A DNA stretch of 64,000 nt from Macrostomum hystrix (lineage: Eukaryota > Platyhelminthes > Macrostomidae), in the NCBI GenBank assembly GCA_950097015.1, contig CATNEN010000039.1, forward strand, positions 12,068,001 to 12,132,000. The letters run 5' to 3'. Made by a program: the position numbers and the translations under genes. Shown here one piece after another: positions 1-12,441 of the stretch. The stretch's first letter is position 1, and each line of letters opens with the position of its first letter. Below the pieces are notes generated by a model, which was not told where the DNA came from, did not search any database, and worked only from the letters and a program-made list of their open reading frames with translations.

Positions 1-376
1 ATCCAGACCTAGCAAATCTAAATAATCTACGAAAGCTCCCAAAGTGTTTTCTCCGCAGAAGCCGATGTGCATAATTCCCCGCCGATGACACAGCGACCGA
101 ACTAGTGCCATTGGGAATGCGAAAAGGATGCCGGAAATTTATTTGGGAAAATTTAAGACACACACGCCGACACATACTAGTCGCTATTCCCATCAGCCTA
201 TCGATCGGGTACGGGAGAGAAAGGTAGAAAGAATTAAGACAGAATGATTAAATATTTAACTAGCTGGCCTCTCTATTATTAAGGAGAAAAACAATAGGGT
301 AGTAAGGATAATAAAATCAATAATCTGAATAGTAAATGCCAACGCACTGCCGAACTATTGTATGAATAACATAGGG
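1..376. other. no gene seen
   Basis: AT-rich sequence without a convincing ORF, splice-bounded exon or repeat array. It runs up to the tRNA-like motif and minisatellite that begin near position 377. Confidence 0.5.
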
Positions 377-392
377 ATGAGTGGCAGAGCGG

Positions 393-766
393 TTCATAGC
401 TGAGGATGGGGCTCATGGATGCTTGACTGCCTGAGGATGTGGCTGATGGATGCTTGCCTACCTGAGGATGGGGCTCATGGATGCTTGACTACCTGAGGAT
501 GTGGCCGATAGATGCTTGACTACCTGAGGATGTGGCTGATGGATGCTTGACTACCTGAGGATGTGGCTGATGGATGCTTGACTTACCTGAGGATGGGGCT
601 GATGGATGCTTGACTACCTGAGGATGGGGCTGATGGATGCTTGACTGCCTGAGGATGTGGCTGATGGATGCTTGACTACCTGAGGATGGGGCTGATGGAT
701 GCTTGACTACCTGAGGATGTGGCTGATGGATGCTTGACTACCTGAGGATAGGGCTGCTGGATGCTT
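393..766. repeat. 31-bp minisatellite
   Basis: About twelve head-to-tail copies of a 31-bp unit built on gaggatgtggctgatggatg followed by cttgactacct. Copies differ mainly at the gatggggc/gatgtggc position. A tRNA-A-box-like motif (gtggcagagcggtt) directly precedes the array at about 379-392. A similar motif (cagagcggtctaacgcg) follows it at about 810, at the head of the SINE, so the array may have expanded inside or between SINE copies. Confidence 0.9.
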
Positions 767-805
767 GGCTCTAGAAAACGGGTGCTTGATTGTCTGCGGA
801 GTTAA

Positions 806-1165
806 ATATCAGAGCGGTCTAACGCGTTTGCGTCTCGCACCAAGGTCCCTGAGCTCGATTACGCAGTGAGGCGACATTAATTTGGGGCGCAGCCGCGGAG
901 AGAAGGCTTGGGGGCTTGTCGTACAGTTTACAAACTGGAGGGCCGACCTATAAAGCTCAGTGAAAGTGTACACTGCCTGACAATGAGAAAGCCAGGGCAG
1001 ATGTACACACCTGTGTGTGCATGCCTGCGTACGGTATCTGTGTGGGTGTGTGTTCAGGAGTCAGCGAAATGGGCAGAATTGCCTCCTCGCTGGCTTGCAG
1101 GTCTAGTGTCATCATATGATGCGCCAGTGGGCCCGCAGCGCTCCAGCAAAAATATTTTTTGTATG
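806..1165 (+). mobile_element. tRNA-derived SINE, family A
   Basis: The tRNA-like head has an A-box-like gagcggtctaacgcg and a B-box-like gagctcgattacg. A family-specific body follows, containing ggggcgcagccgcggagaga, a gtgtacactgcctgac block and a gtcagcgaaatgggcagaatt block. The same body occurs at 29108-29450 on the plus strand, and shorter related pieces occur on the minus strand at 50440-50670 and 53690-53860. This shows a dispersed family rather than a tRNA gene. The 3' end is estimated from where similarity to the other copies fades. Confidence 0.8.
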
Positions 1166-1546
1166 AATGGCGTCACCGGGCCACCTACAATAGGCCCTAC
1201 AAATTCTGTAGCGCAGCTAGCCACAGTGCGCAGTTCAGAATTGACTAACTGCATCAAGTAAATGTCAACTATTAAAAAACATGTGTAACAGTAGAAGCAC
1301 AGCACACAAAACATTGGTCAGCAGAAAAAATGTCATGCAATTACTTTTTGTTTTTTTATCTATGCATTTTGAGCTAGTTAAAATGGATAGGAAAAGAAAC
1401 GACAGAAAAATAGTCCTCAGAAATTCGTTTGACGAGTTAGAGCAGCGTTTGAGTCGGAGAAGCGTTTTAGCCGCTAACGATGGGTTTAAAACAACCATTT
1501 CAAGCTTCTTCTTATCTTACAAATATTTCTCTCTCTGATGACTCAC

Positions 1547-1649
1547 CAGCAACTTGCTGATCTTCCGGCTCGAGATTCTGCTGCTGCTGACTGTCTAGAG
1601 TCCCTGGACTGACCTGCTCCAGCTGCTGAGAGTCGTTAGCTACGGCTTC
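1547..1649 (-). CDS. isolated coding exon, unknown protein
   Basis: On the minus strand a pyrimidine-poor but canonical acceptor (cgcttgcag) precedes 103 bases of open frame, and a strong gtgagt donor follows. The frame enters at phase 0 and leaves at phase 1. The peptide is acidic and Gln-rich, beginning EAVANDSQQLEQ and ending PEDQQVA, and no domain is recognisable. It cannot join the terminal exon at 4712-4960, which is upstream on this strand but already ends in a stop. It should belong to another gene or to an alternative transcript. The splice signals and codon-like composition are visible; the gene assignment is unknown. Confidence 0.4.
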
Positions 1650-4600
1650 CTGCAAGCGATGCAGAAAATCTAAGCGTTAAATGAGCCCAATTCAAGGCTT
1701 CATTTGTTGAAGGCAGGCATGCAAGATATAAATAACTGGCTAGAAAAATCCGGTTCCTTAAAATAAGAGTGAACTGCACTGGGCTCAAATACCAGAAAAA
1801 ATACCATTTACCATACTCGTTCAGTTCGGCCTTATCAAATATATGTGAATAATTACACGCTGTTGTAGAAGTGTCATTTACTATGAAAAGAAGAAGCAGG
1901 AGAGAGTACAGAGAGTAGACAAGATCTGGTGTGCTCATTGACAGTAACACCGTGAGAATCGTTGGCTGCCAGCTCAAGAGAATGTCTCTCTCCAGCTCCA
2001 TTACTCTTAAAAAATTGTCTGAGGAGTGCAACGATTAAATTAGCAGTTTTATAATGAAAGAAGCAAGTCTTAATAATATGCGATTCGGCAAACTTGATTC
2101 TAGTGAATTGTTGTTGCGTCATTCAAGAAAACTTGTTAGCAATCGATGGAGAACCAATCTTACCATGATTCAGTGCGAATTGTTCAAATAATTTGTCCGA
2201 AGCTGCCGCTTTCAATGCGTCTTATTATGTTCAAACTAAAGAAAATAACTTTAAAGGCACGCAACAATTTTAACTGCTACAATCTATATAATGCGAGTTG
2301 TAAATGCTCGAAGTAAAAAAATCGCCTTTCGCCTTTGCTTGAAGCCAATCCAGATATGAGAAACTGGGGGGAGAGGAGCGGGGGAGGTGCTCACTTTTAT
2401 TTATAGCCTTTCTTTCCTTTTTCACTCCTTTCTCGCTTTCTTTCTACGCCAATGTGCAGCTTCGGGGGGGTAGACGTGGAGGTTAAATGGGGGATCGCTG
2501 GTTCACGGCGAGACACTGGCGGCGCACTGGGTTTATAGGCTCCAGAGGAAAGGGAAAACTGTTGGTTTCGGAGGCCAGGCTTAAATAGGAAAATGTTAAA
2601 GCCTCCCGCCAGTCAATCCTTCACTATTCGATATTCGGGGGCAGACATTGTGCATTCAAGAAGCAAGGAAGAAAGGAAGGCGGATGCAGCATTGCAACCA
2701 GCTAGGAAAGCTGCACTACAGCTGCACGTACAGGCGGTGCACCAGCCGCATGTACTGCCAGGTGTACACTGTACACTTCACTTTTGGAAGCGAATTTTGC
2801 TGTACCAACGAAAAAGGGGAGAGAAAGGATTGGAAGGCCGGAAAAGAAAACGTTGAAAGAGAATTTCTTTCTCTTCAAACAAGCAAGCAGGCTGCAGAAT
2901 GCGGCTGTTTACAACGAATGCCAGACCGGACGCAAGCGGGAAGCGCGTCGTGTGTTTAGAGAGAGTTGGGCAGTGCGTAGGCCAACGCTACATCTGGATG
3001 GCGCATCAGAGCGCTGAAGGAATTGCGGCGATAACTCAGGCGGATTCCATTCAATTTGGCAGCAGTTAGGGGCAGTGGGCCATGCAGCATTCAACTGATG
3101 CCATTGTTTATGAGCTACGACTAACAAGTCGCCCCATATCACACATAGCCGTACTGTTAGACATTACTGACTAGCTGAACCTTTACCCTAAAATGATTTA
3201 TTAGAAATGTTTTAAATCGAATTATGCTTTTCATTTTGCTTTGCTGAGCGCTTATGAAAATGTATTTCAGCTTTTCAACTATTGTGTTATTTGGCAAAGT
3301 GGCTACTAGGTGCTGCTTGTTACAGTAGACCATTGAATGATGACCTGAGAGTGGAAACTAATTGTCTGGTGTCAAAGCTGGCTAAGATGCGTAGGTAGCA
3401 AAGTTATTGTTCCAAAAAGGAAAACGCAATGCCTATTTTTAACTCTAGTATCGTGGATTGTACTTTTACGGATTTTACTGTGTTTTGAAATGCACCATCT
3501 TGAAGTTGGAAGGCTTTATAACAAATCACTTGTTTTCGGATTTGTTTTAAATGAAACCGATTACGGATTTACTACACACAAATTTTATCAGTTTATTAAT
3601 GTAACTTTTAACTCGAAATATAATGAATGTTTTTATGTACATAGATTGCAACTTAAATTATGTGGAATAGAGGAAAAATCGGGAGGGGAAGATGGTAAAG
3701 GCAAAGCGGAGCTTGGGATCAGTCTCAAGCATAATTTCAACCTGGTTCGAGGGTTGAATGGCTGCCGGCGCCAAGTAAGCAATAAAAAAATAACGCGCCT
3801 TCATCAGAAAAAATAGCAGAAGTATTTTATAGAATTAGAAATTGCTTTACAAGTCATATAGTAGACCATTTCATTTATAAGCTAGCTATGACTACTCAAA
3901 TTATATTTTAGGCCCCACCGTGAGAATTTCATAGTCTGCTTCAAGGCTCGTCTATATGGAAAAAATTATTAACGATAGTTTTTGCTTAACGTTTAAAGGA
4001 CTTGTGATGTGTACTTTATCAATGAATTTTGGAAGAAACTAAATTCCGATGCTTAGTAAAACACTTCATCCACTAACCACTGCGGCTAATTTATATGGTT
4101 TTAGTTCAGTACAAAAGGGCTTTGAGGAAGCGGGCCTCTATAATTTTTTTAGATTTAGACAAATGAAAAGAGTAAGTTTTGCGTGCCAAGTTAAAATTCA
4201 AACGATAAAAAAGTCTGTGCAATAGAATTCTCTACACCAGTTGTGTGGCATTTAGCTTATTTGCTACAGTCACTATAGATACACGTGTGTGTGTAAATTT
4301 CAGTTTTGCTGCAGGCATGCTGACTTTGCTGATAAATTTTCTGTTGAAAATGTTTAGTTTACCAGTAGACTAGAATAGTAGACAAACAAATTGCTTTTAG
4401 TCAGTGCGCTGCAATTGTGAAGAGAAGTGATAAAATTGTTCCTCATTTAATGTAAAACTGCAGTGTGAAAGCAGATAAATGACAACACTAAATTATATAA
4501 ACATAGGCAGGAAGGAAGTTTTACGTGCGTCTTATTATTTACGTCTTATCGAGTCAGTAGAGACTACTCTACCTACCCAGCAGTGATTGCTAACCTCACA

Positions 4601-4711
4601 CGGACAGGACGACAACAAGATTTCAGTTTATGAAGAAACAATGGTGACGACGAAATCAATTCATAGATAAGGTTACAACATCGAATCAAAGCTGATAATG
4701 AATCTTTATTA
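1650..4711. other. no confident gene; mixed composition
   Basis: The part from about 2340 to 3150 is more GC-rich and has pyrimidine- and purine-rich runs. It could be a promoter or 5' UTR for a minus-strand gene, but no splice-bounded coding exon could be confirmed. The remainder (3150-4700) is AT-rich and shows no repeats or domains. Confidence 0.4.
4705..4710 (-). terminator. AATAAA polyadenylation signal
   Basis: A minus-strand AATAAA lies two bases past the TAA stop of the 4712-4960 exon. This is the expected motif for 3' end formation of that transcript, although it is unusually close to the stop. Confidence 0.5.
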
Positions 4712-4960
4712 TTATACCAGATCTAAACCCGGCGACAGTGTCGCCCTGATGGTCAAGCAGGGCTTCGCTGAGGCGGCGGTGGCCGCTTCCGCAAGAGCGG
4801 TCAGATCGGACTCATCCTCGCTGGACACAATGTCCGCTGCAATCACCTGGTGGCTTAGCATCTGCTCAAGCAGCGGCGATTCAGGAGTTTCAAGTAGCCC
4901 AATCTCGGGCTCAAGATAAGGCAGCTGAAGCTCTTCATCCGTAATATTCTGGCTACCGTC
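4712..4960 (-). CDS. terminal coding exon, acidic unknown protein
   Basis: This is a minus-strand exon of 249 bases, preceded by a T-rich acceptor (ttttttgtacaa region, then acacacag) and ending in TAA. It encodes 82 residues in phase 0, starting DGSQNITDEELQLPYLEPE and ending LSPGLDLV. The composition is acidic, with an SSEDESDL cluster followed by an Ala-rich run. It contains no internal stop and uses GC-rich codons like the other genes here. No known domain is recognised. Upstream exons, expected between 4961 and about 6270 or beyond, were not found. Confidence 0.5.
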   Translation of the reverse strand, partial: DGSQNITDEELQLPYLEPEIGLLETPESPLLEQMLSHQVIAADIVSSEDESDLTALAEAATAASAKPCLTIRATLSPGLDLV

Positions 4961-6277
4961 CTGTGTGTTTTTTGTACAACAATTATCGCCAAATAGAATT
5001 TACAGCTTATTGAATAAAAGTTTTACTTTACGATGCTTTTCCCTCTACTTATTTGAGTAGGCTGATGCGAGCTCGCATTTTTGTGAATAATTATCAGAGA
5101 ACTACAAAAAGTGGGCTGCCTAAAAACTTAGGATTATTGACTTGACGTGAGCGACGTTATGTCAGTAAGTGAGTAATTCTAGCTAGGTGCAATGAGTATC
5201 AATGAGTATCATCAGCACACGTAAGCAACAACGAGTGCTGCTAAAAAACCTGATGATCAACATGGGACTTGGGAGTTTAAAGCGAGGCTGCATAGAACTG
5301 CATCGGTGAGTCATAAATGCGCGGAGATATGGCAACGAAGGAAGGGAGGAAAGAGGGTATATGACCACGGCCCGTGGGGAATAGGCAACCGGATTAGAGG
5401 GAAAACCCAGAGGGTGAGCAAGATAGGGGGGATAAGGCCAGATAGGAAATGTACATTCAATCTGCACAAGGGGCAGGGCGGGACAGAGTTTAGAAGAAGA
5501 AATTATTGCAAACCCTATGCAATGCAGGCAACATTAGTATTAAGAAAAACTATATCCCGGCCTTCCTGTCTGCCCTATGAATCACTGGCTGCAATATCTT
5601 ATAATCTGTATATGGCATGCATATACAGAATAGTTAGCCATTACTCATTTATACTCCTACGTATAATATTGCAGACCCAATAATACCTAATGGCCTAGAT
5701 AGAAGACAAAGGTCCCATAGTCATAAGCTAGGTGAAATGTTTGCACCAATTTTCAAACATTTCAAGTCTGGAACAGACAAAGATTTCACAGTCACACTAA
5801 ACCAAACCAATATTTCTAAGTCAAAGATTCGGAAATGCTAGCCATTCTTACCGTGGTCGTTCATTAATAATCAATGCAAGCTTCTACAATATTAATACTG
5901 AGTTTAGAATTGTGAACCGCCACGCCCATGTTGATTCAATATACAGAGCGGATATATATCACCAAGAAGTGCAGGACATGTCTGACGACAGAGAAAAATC
6001 TACTATTAGCATAGTAGAACGGTAGAGCAATAAACAAAAATGTGAAATACAGGACAATGTCAAAATAGCACAAAATAACATACAAAGATAAACTAAATTA
6101 GAATTTATGCAAATATTATAGACGATTAATCAATAGACTAATTGCTAAGTACAGGTTGACAAAGGCGTGTCTAATTTAATAGTGCAAAGACAAATTGATA
6201 ATCGACAGTAGAGGCAATACATATTGAATAAGAAGACCACAACATGGAATGGTCTAGAGCTACCATCACGAACAACC
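4961..6277. other. no gene seen
   Basis: AT-rich spacer between the acidic terminal exon and the 3' end of the large Q/S-rich gene. No splice-bounded exons, tandem arrays or transposon domains were found. It probably contains the 3' UTR of the neighbouring gene and missing exons of the 4712-4960 gene. Confidence 0.4.
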
Positions 6278-9200
6278 CTAGCATTTAGCGGGCATACCAG
6301 TGGCCTTCATTACCTGGCTAGCATCGGTGTCTGCACCCAGGCGGCCAATAATTTCAATGTTGGGCCGGTTGAAATAGCGACTAGCCCAGTGCTCGGTCTC
6401 CTCACGTTTGCTCACTAGAGACTTGTCGCCAAAGTAAAATGTTTTAGAGTCGGCCGCGCTGGCAGTCGGCTTCGAGCCAGAAGACACTGGCGGCGGCGCC
6501 CTGCCTGGCGGTTGTTGTTGTTGCTGCTGCTGCTGCTGCTGTTTTTGTTGTTGTTGTTGCTCTTGTTGCTGTTGGTATCGACGCAATCGACTGACAACGG
6601 AGTCATGCGCAGAAGTAGCCGCGCTAGCTTGAGGTGTCGGCTGCTGCTGCTGAGACTGCTCAGGCTGTCGATACTGTTGATGATAAGCTGCTCTGACTTC
6701 AACTGGCTGCCGCTGCGGTTGCGGTTGCTGCTCCTGGAAGCGACTAGCCAGAGCGCGCACTTTGCCGGTGCGAATCGGATTTGATTCGCTGGGCGCGGCA
6801 TTATAAGTGTAGGACAGGTTTCTAGGCGACGCGTTCTCCGCGTACCAGAATGACTCCGGCTGCTGCTCCTGCTCCTGCTGCTGCTGCTGATTCTCATCGG
6901 AGGAATGCTGCAGCTGATTATTGGGTTCAGGATAGATAAGAGTGTGCCGAAGCAATTCAAAGCTGGGCTCGGCGTCCAGGGTCTCGTCTGCATCGCCGTC
7001 ATCGTCCGAGGCCGCGCCAGCAGGGGCTGGGCTGATGAAGCCGAATTTGAGCGGCTGAAACTTGCGCACCGGATATTCCACGCTAGAAACTACAGCCGCA
7101 GGGCCGTCGGGAGTTAGCCGCTGTCTGGAGGTTAGGTCGTTCTCCTCCTGCTGCACTAGAACCTCCAAAATCGGGTGGCGCAAAGCAGCTTCCGGCTCGC
7201 TGGTCTGAAAGTAGATGTTCTTTTTTAGCCAGTACTGGATGCGCTGGTTTACTTCGTGGTCCTCGGGCAGCTTCTCGCCGGGCCGCGGTGCAGGATTAGT
7301 GCCGAAGATCTCGTCCAAGTTTATGTCTGTCACTGACCGATCTTTTCGCACCTTCTCCGGTAGCACCATGATGTCGCTGGAGTTGCTGAAGCTCTTCTCT
7401 GAGCCACCGGCAGCAGCGCCAACCCCACCGTTACTGGATGTCTGCGGCTTGCGAACTAGAACAACCTTTTTGTATGGGTGCTCGATCTTCAACGCCAGCT
7501 TCGGTTGCGGCTGCGGTTGTCGGATACTTTCGCCAGCAGCTGCCGCCTCCTCTTCCAGACTGGTGCCATCCTGCGAAGTTCCGTCATGAGAGGAAGGAGC
7601 TAAGTTTTCAGCCACAGCGGCTTCTTCATCGTCAAAGGAGCCGGCGGAATTCGGAGTGCGCAATCGCCTACCAAACTGTGCAGTGGGCGGGTGCAGGGAT
7701 CCTACCCTACTCGCACTGTCCGTGTGCATATCAGCGCTGCTCGACGGCCGCCGTTCGGTCGCTTGTGTTAACACGAAATGTGCCGCAGCGTTTCTTTCGT
7801 GCACGAAACTTACCTGCTGGCTGGGCTGCAGGTGACGCAGAGCATCATCGACGACATCGGCTGGACGCGACCTGACCGCCCGCTTCGGTCTGATAAGCTC
7901 CGTATTAGCCGACGCATCTTCAGTAAGAGAGTCCTCATCCATGCTACGCTGTCTTTCATGCTGCTGCGGCTCCTGCTCCTGTTTCTGTTTCTGCTGGGGC
8001 CGCTGCGGCGAGCTGCCGCCGCTGCGGTAGCCAGACGTTGTAGTATTGCTTTGGCTCGGCTCACGGCCAGCCGCTTTGCTGGATGAGGACGCCTTTGTAA
8101 TGTTGGTAGGCCGGCTGGGCACGAGGCGAACCCGGGGAGCGGGTTGGTATTTCTTCTCGGCAGCCGGCCGCAGTCCCGGCGCCATCTTGGTCCGGTTGTA
8201 GCTCTGCCGCCTGGCGGCAGGGGGAGAGAACTGCAGACTAGTTGAATAGCCCCCGGCAGTGCCGATAGGATTTGTGCCCTGGTCTGGCAGCGTCTGCGTT
8301 GCGTGCGTCATCACAGGCTGGGCTAGATGAACCGTCACAGGCGATGTGGCCGTGGAAGCATTCGACCGGCATACTGGCGCAGCAGGTGGCGGGGAGGTTC
8401 CGCGCGTGATGCTTTGCCTGGAGCCGCGTTGGCCGAAGCTGCCTTTGCCAACATCGGCAACGTCTGCGCCGTTTAGGCTGTCATCGGATAGGGAACGGCG
8501 CAGATCTGGCTCGCTGCGCGTCAAACTGCGGGGCGTTTGGCTGGCCACGGCCTCCGAGGCGCCGGCGGCGGCTCTCTGACGCTGGCTCTGCTGTTGTCTG
8601 GCGGGACTCCGCCTTCTGGTGGGGCTAGGCGAGGCGGACAGATTGGCGGAGGAGGCGGGCGGCTGCGACTGAGCTTGGCGGAGAAGATTGTCAACACTGC
8701 CAGAGAACTGGCTGCGACTCTGAGGCGATTTGTACAACTCGCGAGCCGCCTTTAATCGGCGCATCCGCATTGGCTCGCCACTGCCGCCGGCTGATAGGGC
8801 GTCGCCGGCTGGATAGAAGGGCCGCCCCGATGCAGCACCGACCGACCTAGCTGGCTCGTAGTCTTCGTCGGTAGCCCAGGGCGGCCGGGTTCCATACAGC
8901 TGCTGCTGTTGCTGACGCTGCCTAGCGCCGCGAGACTCAACACGCGGCGGCGCGTCAATCATTCGATCGCCGCCGCTGGTGCGACGCGAGCCGGCGCCTC
9001 GGTGGCTAGCTGAGCCGGTGCAGCTATGCACGGGGTAGTTTTTTGGCGAAATCGGACTGCGGCCTGGCACCACTTGGCGACTCCGATGACCAGCAGGCAG
9101 GCTAGTGACGGAGCGAGATTTAGTCTTAGAAAGCTCGCCGTCAGTTGGCAATGCTGCCGACGGCTTTGGCTTCCTCGCTGCAGACTGCGACGTTGGGGTC

Positions 9201-12200
9201 GTCGGCTGCGGCCTGACCTCGGCGGCCAGATTCGGCGTCGACTTGGCCAGCTGGGAGGCCCTGGCGCCGGAGGAGATGGGCATGCCTGAGGATGCACGGA
9301 GCTGGTGAAAGGGTGTCGGCTGTCTTAGCCGAGATTTTCGCAGTGTAACTGTGCCTCCAGGCTCGACGCTGCCGAGCTGCGGTTCGGTTCGCACGGTGTA
9401 GGTTGCTGCGGAAGCTAGACTGGCGGAGTCCTCCTCAGATAGTTTATCTGTCGAGGCAGCCGACTGTCTCTGCAAAGCGCATTAGCCGCGGCTAAAGTAC
9501 ACAATTTAACGTACTAATCAGCCTTTTCAATCGAATTTAAAACAGCCGACACCGTAGGAGCCTTGAATTTCGCAAAAATAACTTACACCGAGTGGAACAA
9601 AAGGCGAAACCACACCAAGGTGTCTTAATGTCCACAAACACAACGGAGATAGACTTCTTAAATCAAGCGCGAGGCAGCACACCGAGGCAATCGAGAGAAG
9701 TTACTTTGAATTTCGCGAGTGCTGGCTACGAGAGAGAAAAAATCGTCTGATACAAACAACCAGATACCGAGGAATTGGAATTTCATTGGAAAACAGCTGC
9801 AGTTATCAACTGTGTATTCATATCTGTGTGCATTATGTCCAAGGCTTATTAACAACAATGTAGCTTGGGGCTCCGTTTAGCAGCAAACGCAAATAAAAAG
9901 CGCGGTCGTGACAAACAGCACGGCCTGTCCAGTACACATTATCTATCGGTACTGGACATGCTATTTTAGTCCATAACGTAGCTATAACTTTCGCAATTTA
10001 ATAGATAGTTTCGATGGCAAAGCCCTATCTTCCAAGCTCTAAATCGGTACGTAGGGATACACGATACATACTCGTAACTGTTGGGTAGGAAACTTATCAA
10101 AGCCAGAACCGTTTATATCACATTTTATTTTACCTTGGCAACAACGGCTTTTGTCAACGAGTCGAATGGGCGATAGACGCCAGCAACCTATGGTAAATAA
10201 GGTTAGCTAAAATTTTAGCTCATGATAAAAAACTTTCTCCGCATTTTAGTTAGTTAGTCCGGCAGGCTATTGAATGTGTTGATTGTGCAAGATACTCTCA
10301 GATACTTATATAACAGAGCAGACGAGATTCAGAGGAAATCAGACAATATAAGGATTACAAATTTCACCAACGGTGCACTTTAGTAAAATGTATTATTGGC
10401 CAGTTTTACCGGTTCTAAAGAAAGAAGACATTTATTCTTAAGTCAACGACAGTGGTGTAAAAAACATTAAATATTTAGTGCAAGTTGTAAAGAAACACGT
10501 TTATGATTTAATAATAACTCAGAAAGAGGTAAATTGAATGTACAAACTAGCCGATGAAAACAGGTAATAGTTTTAACAAATGTGCCAGCTTAAAGTGCAA
10601 CAAAGACGGAATGCTGGTGACGAAAATTATAAATACAAGAAAATGAATGACAGGTGCCGCTGTGACTGAAAAACTTACAGACAATGCGCTTGCTTAGACG
10701 CAACAATTGTGCTCGATGTGACAAGGTGTTTCGCAATAGCTAACAGGTGAATTGAACGCCGTTCAGATATAATAGCCAGACTATATGCGGGTTCGCGGGC
10801 GAGAAATATTGATCGAGTTTTAATTAAAATCTATATCTAGGCATCCTAAATGAGCCCCGAATTTCTTTACCAACAAACACAGCAAGCGGTTTTAGGTTTT
10901 AAAAGAAGCAATGCATTTATAGCTAAGCTGTGTTGCATACTCACCAGCACTCCAAGTGTAAGCCAGGAACAACGCCCCTAGTTGCGTCTACCCTAGTCCC
11001 CTTAGCCAACAAATTGTCAGATAGCGTAGAGCAATGAGAAGTGAAATGAGGAGTGAAAAGGGCTTTTTCCCTTCGACTGACTTCTTGGGAAGGGGTGGGT
11101 ACAGTTGAAACAGTAGCAAAAATGCCGATTTGCGCACAGCTATACTCAGTTGTTGAGTTCTATTTTTTTAACAGTTTGGGACCTTCTCCCGATAGTAGCA
11201 TTCGCTAAAGAAAAAATATGTTTGCGGTAGGAGCATTGTGCGCACAAGAAACTGCTAGCACGAAATTCTGTAGAAGCAGCAAAGGAAAGAGAAAGCATTC
11301 AACAGACAAAGTGCAGTTAAACAGCTTATCTGTGGCATCGAAAATAGCTCGATTGATTTGTCTTAGGAGAAAGAATTTTGCTTAGCTAAAATTACAATCA
11401 AATACTCAGTCCGTTCTGGTCTCTAGAACATTTAAAATGCAAGAACCAGCACAACCATGTATAATAATATGGAAAAATAATAGCTAGATGTAGCTCCTCA
11501 AAGTATAATAATCATAATTTATGCTGGAAGGCGTGGGAATAAAGTTTACCGAAGCTAAGTTTCTAGACCCTGTAAAAAATGCAGCTGCTTCTTCGGCGGG
11601 TTTTTTGTGCAAAATAGGAGTGGAATCTACCAAAATCCCCCTATCTCGCAAGAGTTAAAGAAACCACCCAGGAAGCAGCCGATGTAACCGTAAATTGTGC
11701 GGAAACAGCCGAAGAATCACTTGAACCAGTGGCCCATGGGACAACCAAAGAATTATTTACGGGCGATTCCTCGGCGGTTTCTGAGCGTGGAATCTTCCGA
11801 ACTGGAGGATTCTTTGGGTGATTCCATTTCGCCACCAAGAAGCACCGAGAAAACGCCCAGTTGGGTAGATTCTAAGCATGGAATCATCCGATTGGTATGT
11901 TTCTAGCGTTCGGCTGTTTCTTTTTCTGGAAACACCACATATTCATTCCAACTGGAATCACCCAAAGAAACATCCCTATTTTTTAGCGGGGATCTGTGTT
12001 GTATATCTTCAAAGCACTTGTCAAATATAGGATGTGTTGTGCATGCATGTCACAGTGTACACGTGTGTTTTATGAAGTGGAAAAGTAGCTAATTCTGATT
12101 TTCCCTCTCCCCGATCAAGTAGAAGCAGATCAACATTTGGCTGGGGGAGGGGAGGCAAAAAACAAGTAGGACCACCATTAACAACACAAGAAGGACTAAA

Positions 12201-12347
12201 AAATGACAGTAGCTATGCCTTAGATTTCATACAGTTAAATAAACAGGACAGTAAAGTTTTGGGACTCACATTTAAGTTGATCTCGGACACATTTGCCATA
12301 GGATTGGCTTCATTGTCTAAATCCAACAAACTGTCCACTGTGGCCAT
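6278..12347 (-). CDS. large Ser/Gln-rich protein, unrecognised
   Basis: Two minus-strand coding exons join in phase. A 26-codon first exon, 12270-12347, starts ATG just after an acceptor-like ttttccag and ends at gtgagt. A very long exon, 6278-9469, follows a ttgcag acceptor and ends in TAG. The predicted product is 1089 residues. Most of it is low complexity: basic and Ser-rich at the N side, with several poly-Gln tracts. The longest lies near residues 985-1012, where the DNA is a CAG/CAA repeat. Two stretches look conserved rather than repetitive. One is a block around residues 725-830 containing SVTDINLDEIFG and an aromatic YWLKKNIYF. The other is a C-terminal EETEHWASRYFNRPNIEII. Neither identifies a family. 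A 5' UTR exon near 9588-9690 and extra small exons are possible. It might be a cytoskeletal scaffold, but that is only a guess from its composition. Confidence 0.7.
9926..9958. repeat. 10-bp-stem perfect hairpin
   Basis: TGTCCAGTAC at 9926-9935 is answered by its exact reverse complement at 9949-9958 across a 13-base loop. It lies in the intron of the large Q/S-rich gene. It could be chance or a small relic; no associated element was seen. Confidence 0.5.
9959..11567. other. intron sequence, no gene seen
   Basis: Most of the single predicted intron of the large Q/S-rich gene. The sequence is AT-rich, with no coding exon, array or recognisable transposon before the dispersed element at 11568. 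Confidence 0.4.
11568..11990. mobile_element. non-autonomous DNA element, copy 1
   Basis: A 423-bp segment is nearly identical to 26006-26425. It begins CCCTGTAAAAAA and ends with the imperfect inverse TTTTTTAGCGGG. It is flanked by the 2-bp direct repeat GA. Internally it is full of GGAATC/GATTCC pairs; for example ctttgggtgattcc is answered by ggaatcacccaaag near the end, so a single strand could fold extensively. No ORF of transposase type is present. The termini and size fit a MITE-like or foldback element whose superfamily I cannot assign. Confidence 0.75.
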
Positions 12348-12371
12348 TGCTGGAAAATTCAAATTAATCAA

Positions 12372-12441
12372 ATTTAAAACTTCAATTACAAACACATACA
12401 ATGTACTGTTAATGCCTTGCTTTAATAGCTATGGAAAAATA
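12372..12441 (+). repeat. 70-bp direct duplication, copy 1
   Basis: This 70-bp block recurs almost without change at 13900-13969. The first copy covers the sequence immediately 5' of the predicted start exon of the large Q/S-rich gene (minus strand). The second lies about 1.5 kb further upstream. Confidence 0.8.

Noticed and set aside
908-1261. 117-residue open frame
   Set aside because: It lies wholly within the SINE copy and shares no protein features with known families.
6415-7002. Alternative open frames opposite or within the large Q/S-rich exon
   Set aside because: They arise from the CAG-rich repeats and the high GC of the exon; the main frame is far longer and has consistent splice ends.
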